Source: Symbiodinium microadriaticum (lineage: Eukaryota > Sar > Dinophyceae > Suessiales > Symbiodiniaceae). From it: a stretch of DNA of 64,000 bases. The notes beneath the pieces are model-generated. The model made no database searches. It saw only the letters and a program-made list of their open reading frames with translations, and had not been told where the DNA came from. Location of the stretch: contig LSRX01000361.1 of assembly GCA_001939145.1 (NCBI GenBank), forward strand, positions 394,721 to 458,720, in the 5' to 3' direction. Below, piece after piece: positions 44,819 through 57,782 of this stretch (position 1 is the stretch's first letter; every line of letters starts with the position of its first letter). The position numbers were made by a program, and so were the translations under genes.

Positions 44819-44998
44819 ACATGGACGTTATCATCGTTCGGCCATGAATGCTCTGGTAACATGGACGGTATCATCGTTCGGCCATGGATGCTCTGGCCAC
44901 TCGCACGCACTGGCAACATGGACATTATCATCATTTTCGGCCATGGATGCTGTGGCCACTCGCACGCACTGGCAACATGGACGTTATCATCGTTAGGC
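44819..44998. repeat. Minisatellite, four units of 40-59 bp
   Basis: Units begin with ACATGGACGTTATCATCGTT-like sequence at 44819, 44859, 44916 and 44975. Units 2 and 3 carry an extra CCACTCGCACGCACTGGC segment that unit 1 lacks; the fourth is truncated. It reads open in several frames because unit lengths vary. Confidence 0.9.
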
Positions 44999-47900
44999 GA
45001 GCATGCAGGAGCCGAAATGCTGACAGCGCACGCGAATACCAGTCTAGACAAGCCGAATCTGCTGGAAAACGCAAGACATCAAGCACCTGTGCAAGCGCGA
45101 CAAGACACTTGGGCGGCGGGCTAAACCGCCTAACCCCCTAAGCCCTAGATTCCAGAAACCCCGAAATCCTACTTTTTTTCTGGAAACGCACCTTGGACAT
45201 CCCTGAGCAGGTAGAACTGGAGCGTTGCTGGTCTAGGGTCATGGGTCATTAATTAGCTCATGTACCAAAAGCCTAGAGTGTAGGGCTGGTCCAGGGTCTA
45301 CGTAGGTCACGGACTCTTATACTCAGAGTTTTGGCGAAAACAGCATGCCACCGCGTTTAGGATGCTTTTGGGATTTGGGATACGGGAGGTCGTTGGGTAT
45401 TTTGTGCTCGCGTACAGCAAACCGCGCACACTTCGTCACTCAAGTCTCAGATGTCATCGCAAAAGGGTAGCTCCGTTAAAGTCGACTCTCCAAACGCCTA
45501 AACCCTAAAAACCCCCGAAGCGTCGAAACAAGCTCAAGTTCCAGTCTCGGCTGCTCTTCCAGCGCTGAGCTTGAGCTGCTGCGCCTCTCGCCGACCGCGA
45601 TCGGAGCATTTTCCTCCAACCGCTGCTCCTGGACTAGCATAGGATCACTGGAGCAAGGAATTAAGGATTCAGGGGCTGTTCCGTTTAGGAAAACATGCTT
45701 CCAGTACTGAAAGCTTATGTACGGGAAGGGCCTGGGCCCGGGTGTGGGGCATTTTCCCTGAAGGCCTTTCATACCATCCGCTTGTCAGCCCAACAAAGAA
45801 AAGTGGGCTACTGTGTTGTTCGTGCATCAGGCCGCACGAGGTCACTCCTAGACCATGAACCCATAAACTCGACAAGCCCCAAAAACCCAAGACTAGCCTA
45901 ACACCCCACACTCCAAACCCAACAAAAACTAATCTTTCGCCCAAACGGCGGCCGCCCTCAGTTCGGGCGAGGAGGTCTCCAGAAGCGCCTCCACATCCAA
46001 GTTGGACCTCTGCAACATTTGACTGGGGGGTTGAGGGTCTAGGCCTCGGGTCTAAAGGCCTTGGGGAGTCTAACAGCAGCTTCACGGCCTGACCCCTACA
46101 GTCACATATTCGAACGAAAGCATGAACTTGATTCGAGATCTAATTCCGAACGAATGCCAAGTACAACTTTAGCGACACCACCGCTTCAAAACAAAATGAT
46201 GCTTCCTCCGAAAGTGTACTCATTGCCGGCTGGGGCAGGACACGCCTCTGCACCGCGGGAAGGAAGTGCGAAAGACATGCGATCACCCCAAATCTCACAT
46301 CAGAGTGGACCCAACCTTCTCAAAACGGCGCGGCTCCGATCCCTAAACTCTTCAAAGTGTAGGGGTCTGAGCCTGGGATCGGAGAAACGGAAAGTCTCAG
46401 AGTCTGTGCCGCTGTTCAATCCTAAGGCTCCAAGGACTCATATTTCGAGGCTTTCCGGCCCAAAGACCACAGCGTTTAGGGTTTAGGATAGCATTTGAGG
46501 CTTTTGGGCTCTTTTGAGCCTTGGGCCACCTGATCCTTCGATTGCTCTTGGCGCCGCACTCGCCCTCGAGGCTGGAACTCGCTGCATCGCTGCTCTCCTT
46601 TAATGGGGTGCGGGTTTGTGGGTTTATAGGGCGGTCCAGGGCTTGGGATCTTCCAGAAATCGGCTACAAGTGCCCTGCATGAGGGTTTGTTAACACCTTG
46701 GTGTTGTCGGCAGATATGTTCTAGCATAGAAGGCAATTAGAGCCCCTTCAAAGCAAGGAAGCATTCATCCCTGCTCGTAGGCTCTGTTTGCTCTTGGTGT
46801 CAGGGTCTGCTCCGAGAATCCGGATGAGGGGTTGAGGCCTTAGATGGGCACAGTCGTGGACTCATGCCCACGTGTTAGTCAGGAAGTTTATGCTCATTTA
46901 TAAGGCAATGCAACTCGAGAACCCTCTTTAAGTCTTTGCCCAAATCCTGAACCCTCTACATCGAACTGACGTAACCTTAAACTCGAACCCTGCGAACCGT
47001 TCTTAACCTCAAAACCCTAAGCCCAACACCGTCAACCCCAACACAAACTCTACTGTGACCCTAAGCTTAATCCCATCCTAAACCACAGTATAAACCCCAC
47101 CCGCACCTTTAGCCCAATGCACTAAACCAAAATAGGAACCCTCCTGCCTGTACTACTCCTTTTTCTTTTGGTAAACTAACCGCCATAGGAATCGTAGAAG
47201 TAGGAGTCACAGGGCTTCTAGTAAACGCCATAGCTACGGATTTTCAACCATGCTGTAATACCACCCCCCTTCCGGTCTAAGGCACCAGGAGTGCGAGGTC
47301 CGGCGCCGCGGCTGCCGGTGCGGCTGCGGGCTGCCCCTCGAGGCCAAAGGTCGTGAGGGCTTCGAAGAAACATGGGGGGGTCCTTGATCAAATTAGAACT
47401 TCAGAAAAGATCATGAACCCTGAAACTGAGACACTTCACCCCACACCCTGAACCCATAACCCATGAACCCTAGACACTTGACCCTGGCAAACCAAGGCTT
47501 TGCGCGCGCCTTCGGCTCTTCTGCCAAGGTCGGCACACCTCGTGATCAGGCGCAGCAGGGCGAAAATGGGAGAATCGAAGCGGAAGCTGAATTAAGTTGA
47601 GGGATTGGGGATGGGCTGATTTGTTTGAGGGCTCTTGGTCTTGTCCGTCACGACGAGTCAGAACGACATATTGGACGTGTCTTTTGGGAACCAAGGTGGT
47701 TTAGGGTTTAGGATTCGGGCGCAAGCTACTTGTAGTGATGCGGGGTTTTCGATTCAGCGCCTGGGGATTTCAGATCTGGAGATGATTCTGTTGTTCGAAT
47801 TACCGTACATAATCGTCCGGTAAACTTGCTTCTTAACAAGTCCATCCCTTCCTTGTCCCTGCAAGCCGTTGCGACGGCCTGCCACGTCATCGCCAAAAAT

Positions 47901-50900
47901 GCCGTGTCGAATGCAGTCTCCGCATATGCATGTGCATCTGCGTTCAGATGTCTTTTCATAGTCACAGCCATGGTGAAACTTCGATATTGCACAGCTAGTG
48001 ACATCAGCACAACTGCTGCGCTTCCCTAAGCCCTCTTCCCCGGTCTTCCCATACGTGTGTCCAGCAGACTGTCTATCTCTTCGTCCCCCATCTTATCTGT
48101 GCACGGCCCACCCGGTGTTGAAGCAAGGCCCCTCGCCTGTTGATGTCTTATTCTCGGGAGAGGTAAGGCCAGAAGCTGGCAGCAAAGCTTCCACATCCTG
48201 GGCAGGTTTGGGGGGTCTCGGGCCCGGGGCAACGGGGGCAACGGTTCAGGTTATGTTATGGTTTGGTGAGCCAAAACGAGCCTGTAAGCCAGAAATAAGG
48301 GATGGCCTGTGATTCTCCTGATGCCAAGGTGTAATTGTAAGGTGACGGTTGCAAAAAGGAAAGTGAGGTTCCGAGTGTCACCTCCCCCCGAGCCTTTATT
48401 TCGCATTCAACAAGCTGAAAGTCGCTGCTCGTGTTTGCATCCCCCATGCTTCGTGGCTTCATGATATGACCACTCAGGGTTTCTTTGCTGTGGATTTCAT
48501 TGCATTTTGCGTTGGGAAGATTGAAGGAATCGGAGCTTGCGATGCGAGTCTCTGTCAGCCTTTGTTTTTTTCATTGTCTTCGACCCAAACCGCCATCATA
48601 TGTCCGACAGTGCAAACTGCTACACCAAACCCTGAGCCAACTCCTGCCCTTCCTTCATCGACCCCAATAAACCCATGAAGCTATCAGAACAACCCGCCAA
48701 AAACCCCATGGCCGCTCCTTAAAGCTCCGTAAACCTACATTTAAAACAAAAACAAAGAAGTGCCACCCCGAAACGCCATGAAAGTGCCAACCACTCCGAG
48801 AGCCCTGGCCAAGGAGTCGCTGGTGCCGGAATCGTCGGAGAGGTCGGAGTCCAGGCCTGGGCAAGCTTTGTGGGGCTTTACACGGGTTTAAGTAGAGAGC
48901 TACAAAGGGGTTTATGTAGCAGACTCTAAAGGGTTTTAGGGTCTTTGGCGTTTAGGCTGTAAGGTTAAGGGTTGTAGGGGCCTTGGGGCTTTGAAAGCTT
49001 TAGGGGCTCAGGATTTGTCAGAGCCTCAGGGGTTTACGGGTTGGGGTTGACGATTAGGCCTGGGCCAGGCCCTGTGTCGTACAGGTTTACCGTCTTTACA
49101 TTGGTGTAGTTGGGGGACTTATTTGGGGGTTCGAGTTCGGAGGGAAATTTCCTACTGCACAAAGGTTTCCAACCTTAAGCTTGGTGCAATGCATCTATGA
49201 TGCGATGCGTTGTGCACGGCTCATCCTGCACCTTCATGCCTCAAAGGTGTTGAAAAAACACAAGCAGGTCCATGACTTAGGTCCGGAGGTGAAACTTAGA
49301 TTTAGGGGTTTGCCGGTCGAAGGCTTCTGTCCAAGGGTAGGACGGGCGGGTGGGGGCCGACTTGTGTGGCCGATTTCTGTACTTTACTCCAGCACCTTGG
49401 CACGGCCTGCACCCGAGACACCCTGTGAAGCTGAGGCAGAGTGGGAGCCCCCGTACGTTCGGCTCCACGGGCGTCCGGTCCGTGCATTCGTCTTGCATAT
49501 CTGCTGACACTCGTTGACATCTTATTCCTGCATGCTACGGAACTAAGACGGGGTTTATGTGTGGGACTACAGAATTTTGATGTCCAGCGCATTCCAGCTG
49601 CTATAGGGCTTGAACAGCCTGGGATTCTGGGATAAAGCAAAAATCGGACCCGAAGAAATTCAGATTTGCTCGAAATAGCATTGAAAGACCACCAAGACCG
49701 ATGTGTTGCGGCGCTGATTCTTCAAAACTGACACATCGCAAGCCGCCACCTAATTTTGCAACATGCGCTTCCAGAAACCCCTCTATTTCATGCAGTTGCC
49801 TTCCACCCCCCCAACACCCCAAAACCCCGAATTTCTCTCAACCTCTTACTTGCTCCCAAGTTCCACACCCAGTTCCGCTAGCACATCATCGCCAGCCATG
49901 GCATGGCAAGGACGGACGGTTTGTGTTAGTCATTTATTAGCCTACAGCCGCTGTCAGCAAAAGCTAACGGTGTTTGAAAGTCTTCTTAGTTCATGCTTAT
50001 GTGTCACGAGCTTTTTCTAAATCCGATGCACGTGAAAAGCCTTCAAGGCTTCATGGGCATGGATCTTGGGGGCTAGGGTAGATGCCTCATGCCGCGCGAG
50101 CCATGCAAGGAACATGCAAGCAAAAACCATTCAGCGAAGAATGGGAGAGGCCGTCATGCGTCTATCTGGACTTGAAACAGCGGACACGATTCTGAGGAGT
50201 GCTTGCTTCTGGTGGCATTCGCCGGGCCGGGATTCCACCGGGCTCCAAGACTTATGTAGCGGAAGAGGCTTGGGTAACTGATCAGGAAAGCATCCCTTGT
50301 TGAGTACACCTCACACCATCTCGCACCGGCGGCTGGAGGCTTGAACCTCAGCTTTCGACGTGGTTCTTGGGATATAAAATAGATACAAATTCGATGTGCT
50401 GTGACATCGGCTGAGCCACAACCATGGAGAGGCCCTGGCCTCAGCCTTGGTGTGTGTGGTTGCCCTTGTTTCGGTGGCCCAAAGCGTCCTGAAACAAGGG
50501 AAACACCCATGTCCCGGTCCCGTGAGTTGTCCCGACCTAGCGTTGAGAGCCTGGTCCAATCACGTTTACCTATAAAGACTCGAGTGAAAACTCGAAAGCC
50601 ACAGATTTAGGCTTGAACCGTGGGGGCATGTTGTGAAGCTTCATCTGGGACATTGTTGCTGCATTGGATCAGCCAGGCCTTGCGTCTTGATATGTAATTT
50701 GCTAGCGCCAGGCTATCACGGATCTAGCGCCAAGGTGGGGTTTAACTTGCCCAACATGGGGCCCCGCCTCATAGCGAAGAGAAAAAGAGGTCTCTAAGCA
50801 TAATAATGGCCACCTCTACTTGACCTCTTTAACCGCCCTTTTTGGTGAAACTCCATATGTACACACACACACACATCAGAAACACATACAAGATCACATG

Positions 50901-52411
50901 GCATCCGAGACGCTGGGGCCATGAAAGCCAAACGCTCCAGAGCCTCGCCAAGAAGTGAGGTTTGGTAGGAAAATATCGGGTCTTGCGGACTCAGGACTTC
51001 ACGCTTTGTAAAGTTTTAAAACTTCAAGTTTCTTATGGACTTTGTGTTTTGGCGTCAAGAACCATCCTTCCACGTGCATATGGCTCTGTGCTTGCATTCA
51101 TCTTCTTATTGGCTATGTTAGAATTACTGATCTGATACGATGACCGTGGCTACGCGGTTTAGGGCTCAGAGCTTGGATCTTCAGGCTTGCGAGTCAATGA
51201 GAGCAAAGGCTTAAACCGGCAGCCCGAACCTGGAACGTGCAGAGTCTCCTACAATGTACCATTTACTTGTGGCCTTGGGGGATGAAGTTTGTGTTTGGGA
51301 CCCTTGCCGCTCTCGGATCTTTGTTTACCGTGGTTAAGTCGTGGCTCGTTATAGATGGAACCCAATGCCAAAGCCATCCCCTAACCTCAAACCCTAAAAC
51401 CCTAAAGCCTGACCTCTAGCATCCCTTATACGTAGCACACTTGCCTGCATGTCTAAAGTTCTCCAGTTCTCCGCAGGGCCTTCAACAAACCGCCTCTGGG
51501 TTGGAATGAAACCCTCGACGAGGACCGGCCTGGTACTTGTCTAGCATTTCCATGTCGAGGAAGGTCAGGGCGGTGTAAGTGAAGTGGTTGCAGTTCTTCC
51601 GCACCACATCATAGCCTCGTGAAGCGACTGGGACTCACGATTGATGTGGAGGTTGGAGTCCTGGGAGGATCGACCCATAACATTAGAGGATACGGGAGCC
51701 TTTCTGAAGCGGGACATGGCGTTCAAAGCGGGACCTCAAGGTCAACCCCACCTGAGGCTCGCAAGAGCCCTCAAAACCCTGTTGTGTTTTCAAGCATTCA
51801 TAAATAAAGCCCAACCTCCACCCCGGAAAAATTCGAAACTCAGTGCTGGACTGTTCGCCGTGAAATGGGGCTTGACGGCCTGCTTGGGCTTTAGGGTTGA
51901 AGCTGTTTGAGATTAAAGGCTGAGGGTGGTTGTTTAGGCTTGTTTGGGTGTGAAGCTATGGGGATTTGAGGATTATGAGTTTTGAATTCGTGAAGACGTT
52001 TTAAACTGTGTCGTTTGGGATGCTTCCGGTAATCGGGGTTGGTATGGGTTGGCATGAGACGTTGGGTGGACTTTTGCGTTTGGGGGGGTTGAAGTATGGC
52101 ATTCACTGCTCCATTTAAACGCCAAAACAAACTGAGAATTGAACATTATTCGAAAGTGTTTAGACTTTTGTGGTGCGTTGGGAAAATGTTGTCGACTTCA
52201 GGTTGGAGCTGGAAAAACCCACCGTTGTGGCCTTTGGCCTCAGACCCTTGCAAATAAACTCTGTGCAAACTTGTGCTTACGCCTCTGAATCGTTGAGGCC
52301 CCAACCACAACAACGTTTACCAAAACTGTTTCGGCGCAATTTCAACCTTACCTGCAAACCCCGAAAGCCCTGTATGCATGATCCTTCCAACTGGTTCAAC
52401 GCCGGAATCCT
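44999..52411. other. Mosaic, no confident gene
   Basis: Telomere-like words lie at 45120-45165, 45490-45520, 46470-46490, 46920-47120 (C-rich), 48880-49060 (G-rich) and 51380-51410. Exon-like minus islands: 45934-46022 (MLQRSNLDVEALLETSSPEL, then RAAAVWAK, after CCCCCCAG) and about 47286-47372 (EALTTFGLEGQPAAAPAAAA, then PDLALL). Both are GC-rich and lack telomere words. No RNA genes seen. Confidence 0.6.
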
Positions 52412-52462
52412 CTCACACACACACACACACAGACACACACACACACACACACAGACAGAGAA
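52412..52462. repeat. (CA)n microsatellite with CAGA interruptions
   Basis: About 50 bases of CA dinucleotides broken by single G substitutions. Confidence 0.95.
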
Positions 52463-53450
52463 GTTCCGAATGCTTGTCTGCAAGCCGGTCACGAAAAAAG
52501 AACTGTCCGCCTGTCGTCGGGCCGCGTGCTTCAAACAGTCATGGAACTGCTGCTCGCTCATTACTCCTCACTGTCACCATCGCCGTCGCCGTCGTTGCAG
52601 TAAAACTAGCTAGATCTAGCACTAATGCTTTTAGTACTAGCAGAAGCATCAGCAGAAGAGGTGGAAGTAGGAATGCCAGTAGCAGGAGCCGCACATACGG
52701 AGCAGGGGTATGAGGATTGGTAGAGCCAATAATCGTCATGACACAAAAGAACAAAGAAAAACTAAGACCCTCACAACAACAGGAGCAACGCTCGCACAAG
52801 TGTTCAAAACAAGTAGGCTGCCGCCGCCGCTTCTATCTCGTCACCGTCTCATCGCCCTAGTAGCGGTGCCAGGAACCCAGGATACTCAGGAATATCAACA
52901 GCAGCAGCACTAGCAGCAGAAGGCTAGCAAGGACATGCTCCAAACACATAGAAACATCTTGGGAATACCATGAACGGCAAGATCCAGTTCTGTTGAGTGC
53001 ATGGGAAGACGTGTTGCGAGGCGGCTTGAAGGTGTTGCCAAGCGTTATGGGTTTTTTAGACGACAGAGCGTGGCTTCCAGATGCAAAGTTCGCATGAGCG
53101 TCCAACGGCAACTTCAAGCGCAAGTTGCGGCTCTCTGTGTATTCCATAACTTGCAGGCCTGTGTTATTTGCTGTCTTGCGTTCCTTTAGCCAAGATGGCA
53201 CAAAATATGAAGATCAAGACCAACAGAGTTATACACAATGAAAGACGATGAACATTATCACTATGTTTCGCATTATGGTGATGATGAAACTAGCGTGAAC
53301 GAAGACTCATGCTGCGGAGTTTTGGTGCTAGGTTGAAAAGACAACGAGCATCATAATAGCACACACTTCGAAGGGCATTCTTACATCAAGCAGGTATGAC
53401 GTCCATTGGAATGAGGCTTAAGCCAGACCATCCAGCAATTCCACACGCAA
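52463..53450. other. Unique sequence, no gene seen
   Basis: AGC/AGA-rich words near 52640-52690 and 52895-52920; telomere-like words are rare. No recognisable frame. Confidence 0.6.
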
Positions 53451-53517
53451 GCAGGGGGGTAGGGGGATGACTAAGTGGGGGGATAAGGGGGAAGTGGCGG
53501 GGGGGGATGGGGGGTCG
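53451..53517. other. Strong G-quadruplex-forming stretch
   Basis: At least six G runs of five to eight bases, with mixed-sequence loops of various lengths, in about 67 bases on the plus strand. Confidence 0.75.
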
Positions 53518-53537
53518 TCGGCGTGCAAGCATAGATC

Positions 53538-53566
53538 ATGACCATCATCATCATCATCATCATCGC
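53538..53566. repeat. (CAT)n microsatellite
   Basis: Uninterrupted ATC/CAT triplets for about 27 bases. Confidence 0.9.
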
Positions 53567-56500
53567 CACTATCAGGTGTGACGGCACGACCACCATTGCA
53601 AACATGATCATCACCATCATCCTCCCCACCATTGTCTCCGCACATTCTTGACTTAAACTCAGGCCTCGTCGTTGCGTGACGAGCCATCAATGCCGAGGCC
53701 ACCGTAGCCAGGATGTTGACACCAGTCCCCACGCCTGCCCTGCACCTGGCGAGCAGTAGCAGCAGCAGCTGCTGTTGGTGGTGGTGTTGTCTGCTTGCCT
53801 CGATTGCATGAAGGATTCAAATTTTCTGCACTAGAGCCTAAACCTTTCTAAACCCTGCAACAGCTAGCAGCCTGACCTGCAAGTTTCAACAGCAAGACCT
53901 TGTCTTTTTCCAGATGACCCCAAAACTAAAAGGTATGAAGGTACTAGTTACTAGTGGGTCACCTATAGCTCAACACCTTAACGCCACGACTGAAAGCCAC
54001 ACACCTCCAAGCTGCAGCTAGTACGGGAGCTTGTTTACACACAACTTTAAGGGCTGGGCTTTGTCAGTCATAAACACTAGAGGCCCCTGGCGGTTTGCGG
54101 TTCGGGATGTTGCAACTTCTATTGCGCAATCCGACCCCACAGTTGCACCTGTCATCGCTGTCGTGTCCATGTCGTAAAAGCGTGTCTTGCGGCGGAGGCC
54201 CTTGGGCGGGAAACGGTTGTGGAATGCCCCCAGACTGTTTCGGGTGAGTTTCTTCTGCGGCTGTAGGGTTTTTGGTTAGCCCCAGGCCCCAAACCGCAAG
54301 CCGCAACGGTGGACAGGAACTTCAGGCCGAAAAACCTGAAATCGACTCGACCTCAACGCCTCCAAGCCTTTAAATCTGGGCTGCAGCAAATATATGTAAA
54401 CGGGCCACGGGGGCATGCTACGAGCACAGCCAGCTACGATGTAGTTGCATCCTCGTGACGGGTCGCTATTGCAGAAACTGCTTGCTACGACGGCAACAAG
54501 AACCGTTGCCGCTGCTATAAAGACTGCCAGATGCTATGAGGTGTGTCCGGACCTATTTTGCAAACCACGATCTTGGTGTCTTGTCTTGAATTCCGTACTG
54601 CTTTTTCCAACTTAAATAAACTCGGCAATGAAACCGAACAGCAAAGTGCAATCTTCTCCAGCTTCTGAACAACGAGTGCTCTACCTCCAAAACCTTCTTC
54701 TCGCCACAGCACGGAGACAGGATTGCACGAACGAGGACAACAGGTACAACTTACCAACCATTGCAAAGGGAGAAGCCATAAAATACGATTTGTTTTGCGA
54801 CCAGCACGAAAAAGATACAACTAACTTCGTAAGCGACAACGCCAAGCATGTTCGACGTCGAAGTTCGTCCAAAAATAAAGGAGAAACCACTCACGCTTAC
54901 AGCTGCTAGGCTGCCACTGCTACTGCTTACCACCAACACCACGACCACGACTGCTGCTACTGCCACCACTAGTCCTCATCCGTCGTCGTTGTCCTCCTCT
55001 GAGTCCTTGCCCTGATCCTGGTCTAGATTCCGTCCGATGACCACTCCTGCTAAATACTACTGCTGCTGCTCCAAAGCCTTTCTATAAATCCGAACATACC
55101 ATACAAGCCCCACTCTTAAGCACTACGAAGCCCGGAGAAAGCCAGCAGCAGCAGACGCCGCAACCGAAAATACGAAAGACTCAATCAGCATCAGCCACTG
55201 AACCCACCGAACCCTGCACACCAGGGCTTAACAATTTTGGTTCATAGGTGCGTAAGTGCCCGGGTTTTATAAATAGATGTGAACTTAAATTCTGATCCCA
55301 CTCTAGCCAGTGCCCTTTGCCAGAAGGCACTGTCCCGGTCGCCGATCAAGATGGATGTGTGATAGGCCTGGCTGATGGCGGTCATGCTCAAGTGCCATTG
55401 TTTTTTTGGGGGTGACGCTGGTTGAGCATGAACCCTGAACACAGCCAGAGTCATGATACCTTTCTGTCTGTGGCCTGAAAAGAATAACTAGCTAGGAACT
55501 GACTCCCCTGGTAGGGTGTATGTACAGCATCAGACCTGCACTATTCGAGCATTTGGACCGACCTGAAAGATCCCGATTCTGTGAGCCCAGCCAAACCTCT
55601 AGGGTTTTCAGGGTTTTTGGGTTTCGGACGCGGGGTTTGGGAGTGTACGAAAGGGTTTTGGGGTTTAAGGTCTGGGGGTGTATCCTTATAGAGTTCAAGG
55701 CATTAGGGCGCAGGGCTCGAGATCTGGTGCAGGGAATGGGTATGGCTGAGCACCAAAGATCATCATTTGATCTTTCCCATAACTGTGCAAGACTAGGTGC
55801 ACTCTCACAAACCACGCTAAGCCTTGAACCCAAAAATCTAAGCCCTTACCATTCATGTTGGTGTCGCGGCTGTTGCTGCTGTTGTTCACAGGGCTAAAGC
55901 TTAAGGGTTTCAGCTTGCATGTTGGCGCTCTGTTGGGACTTGGTGCTTGGAGTTGGAGGTTGAGACGTGAATTTGCAAATCATGCTTTCAACCTTCCAAA
56001 CTCCAGACTCCAGCACCGGCTTGGGTAATTTCTGCCACAGAGGCCTCTTCACTCTGAGGAAGTGTCCTATCTCGCTCGCTCATGCTTAGTAAGTTCAGTG
56101 CTAGCAGAAATCTCGATTTCGTTTGAGTTCAGATAGAACTATACCGCATCAAAGAATCATAAGCATGCTTGGTCTCGTGTTGAGTTGTGCCCCTCTCTTT
56201 CTCCCGCCGCTGAGACAGAGAGAGCTCCGACCACAACATTGCTGCCACCTATAAACACCTGTAGTATTTCACAGAACAAGAGATCTAGGCTGATACTTGC
56301 AGGGAAGCACATAGGATGCTTACTGAGGGCTTTCCCCTCTGAACACAACGACCCTTAAGAACCTCAAAATTACAGCAGAGGCACACGTGCTGGCGTCCCT
56401 ATGCCTAGGTGCATTGCTTTGCTGGTGGCCGCGGTCCGCAGCGGATGAACAGAACTGTGAATCGGAGATTTATTGCGTTTTTTATAGCTTGCAGGTCTTA

Positions 56501-57375
56501 CAAAGGTGCAATATGGCGCAAAAAGGGTGCTCGATGCCTGCGAGGTCCAATGAAACCTAACACTGAGCCACAGGCCGTGCAAGCAAGGTAACGTAAACCC
56601 CAAATTAAGCACCAAAGGCCCTAAACTTAAAGCCGAAGACCCGAAATTGGGGTCGGAAGGAAGCCAGGGCGAAAGCCGAACTAGGTTTCAGGGTTGGAAT
56701 TGACAAGAGGCAGGCTAATAATAGGAATACATCCCTGCAGCTTGAATTTCTGACGGTTTCTATCTTCATCTTGCTGGCCGGAGCTTGTTTCATACAAAGC
56801 TTCCGACACCCTAAACGGCAGGCCTTGAATCCTGTAGATACATACCCTGAGCCCAAAGCTAGCCCAAAGCTGCTAAGCACTCTGTAAGTCTTACCTGTAG
56901 TGCGGAAAGCCTTTTGTGGCCCCAAAACATAAAAGCCTGTCGGAGGAAAATGCATTTCGGGTTCAGGTCGATCCAGAGCCCCAAAATGCTTCGAGACACC
57001 TGCGTTTTTCCCTGCAGGCTGCGTGAAATGCCGAGATTTCGGGGGTCCGAGGGGCCGCAGGCGAAGCGCGGGTGGCTGGGCCAGCTGCCCCCAGAACCCT
57101 CTCCAGGGAAAGTAGTTTTGGGGCTGTTCAGGGCGCAGGCTTGAGGTTGAGGGTTTAGGAATCTGAACTGGGTGTTTCTATAGTGGCTTGATATGGTTTT
57201 GTACGGTGCTGCTCAAGGTTTGCGGTGGAGTTATTGCTGGGCTGAAGTTCGCGACTTCGGGTCTTGTACTTGGAAGAGAACCCTGTCCATTTTCAACGTC
57301 TCTGACTGTCGGCCTTCCTATCTGACTTATTAAACTTCTTACTCGCTATCTGCGTAATATGTCCAGCCATTCATG
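53567..57375. other. Mosaic, no confident gene
   Basis: G-rich telomere-like strings at 55590-55680 and 57140-57165; triplet-rich patches (GCA/CAG) near 53755-53775 and 55143-55160. Short frames only. Confidence 0.6.
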
Positions 57376-57596
57376 CATCTACCGATCTACCCATCTACTA
57401 CCTGCCTACCTACCTACCTGCCTACCTGCCTACGTGCCTACCTGCCTGCCTGCCTGCCTGCCTACCTGCTACCTACCTACCTACCTACCTACCTACCTAC
57501 CTATCTATCTATCTATCTATCTATTGATCTATCGAACTATCTCTATCGATCTATCAATCCATCGATCGATCTATCTATCTATCTATCGATCTATCC

Positions 57597-57630
<34 letters not shown>

Positions 57631-57782
57631 ATCTCCACATCTCTACCTGTCTATGTACCTAGGTATCTATGTAGCAATGTATCTATATACCTATGTACCT
57701 ATCCATCTATCCATCTATCCGTCTATCCGTCTATCCATCTATCCATCTATCCATCAGTCAGTCTGTCTGTCTGTCTGTCTAC
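57376..57782. repeat. Compound CTAC/CTGC to CTAT/CNAT to CTGT tetranucleotide array
   Basis: About 400 bases: (CTAC/CTGC)n to about 57500, then (CTAT)n with CGAT and CCAT interruptions to about 57760, ending (CTGT)n. Long Y/L/P/S or I/Y/L/S repeating frames over it are artefacts. Confidence 0.95.

Noticed and set aside
44819-44998. Possible CRISPR array
   Set aside because: Units are imperfect, of unequal length, without unique spacers, and the genome is eukaryotic; it is a minisatellite.
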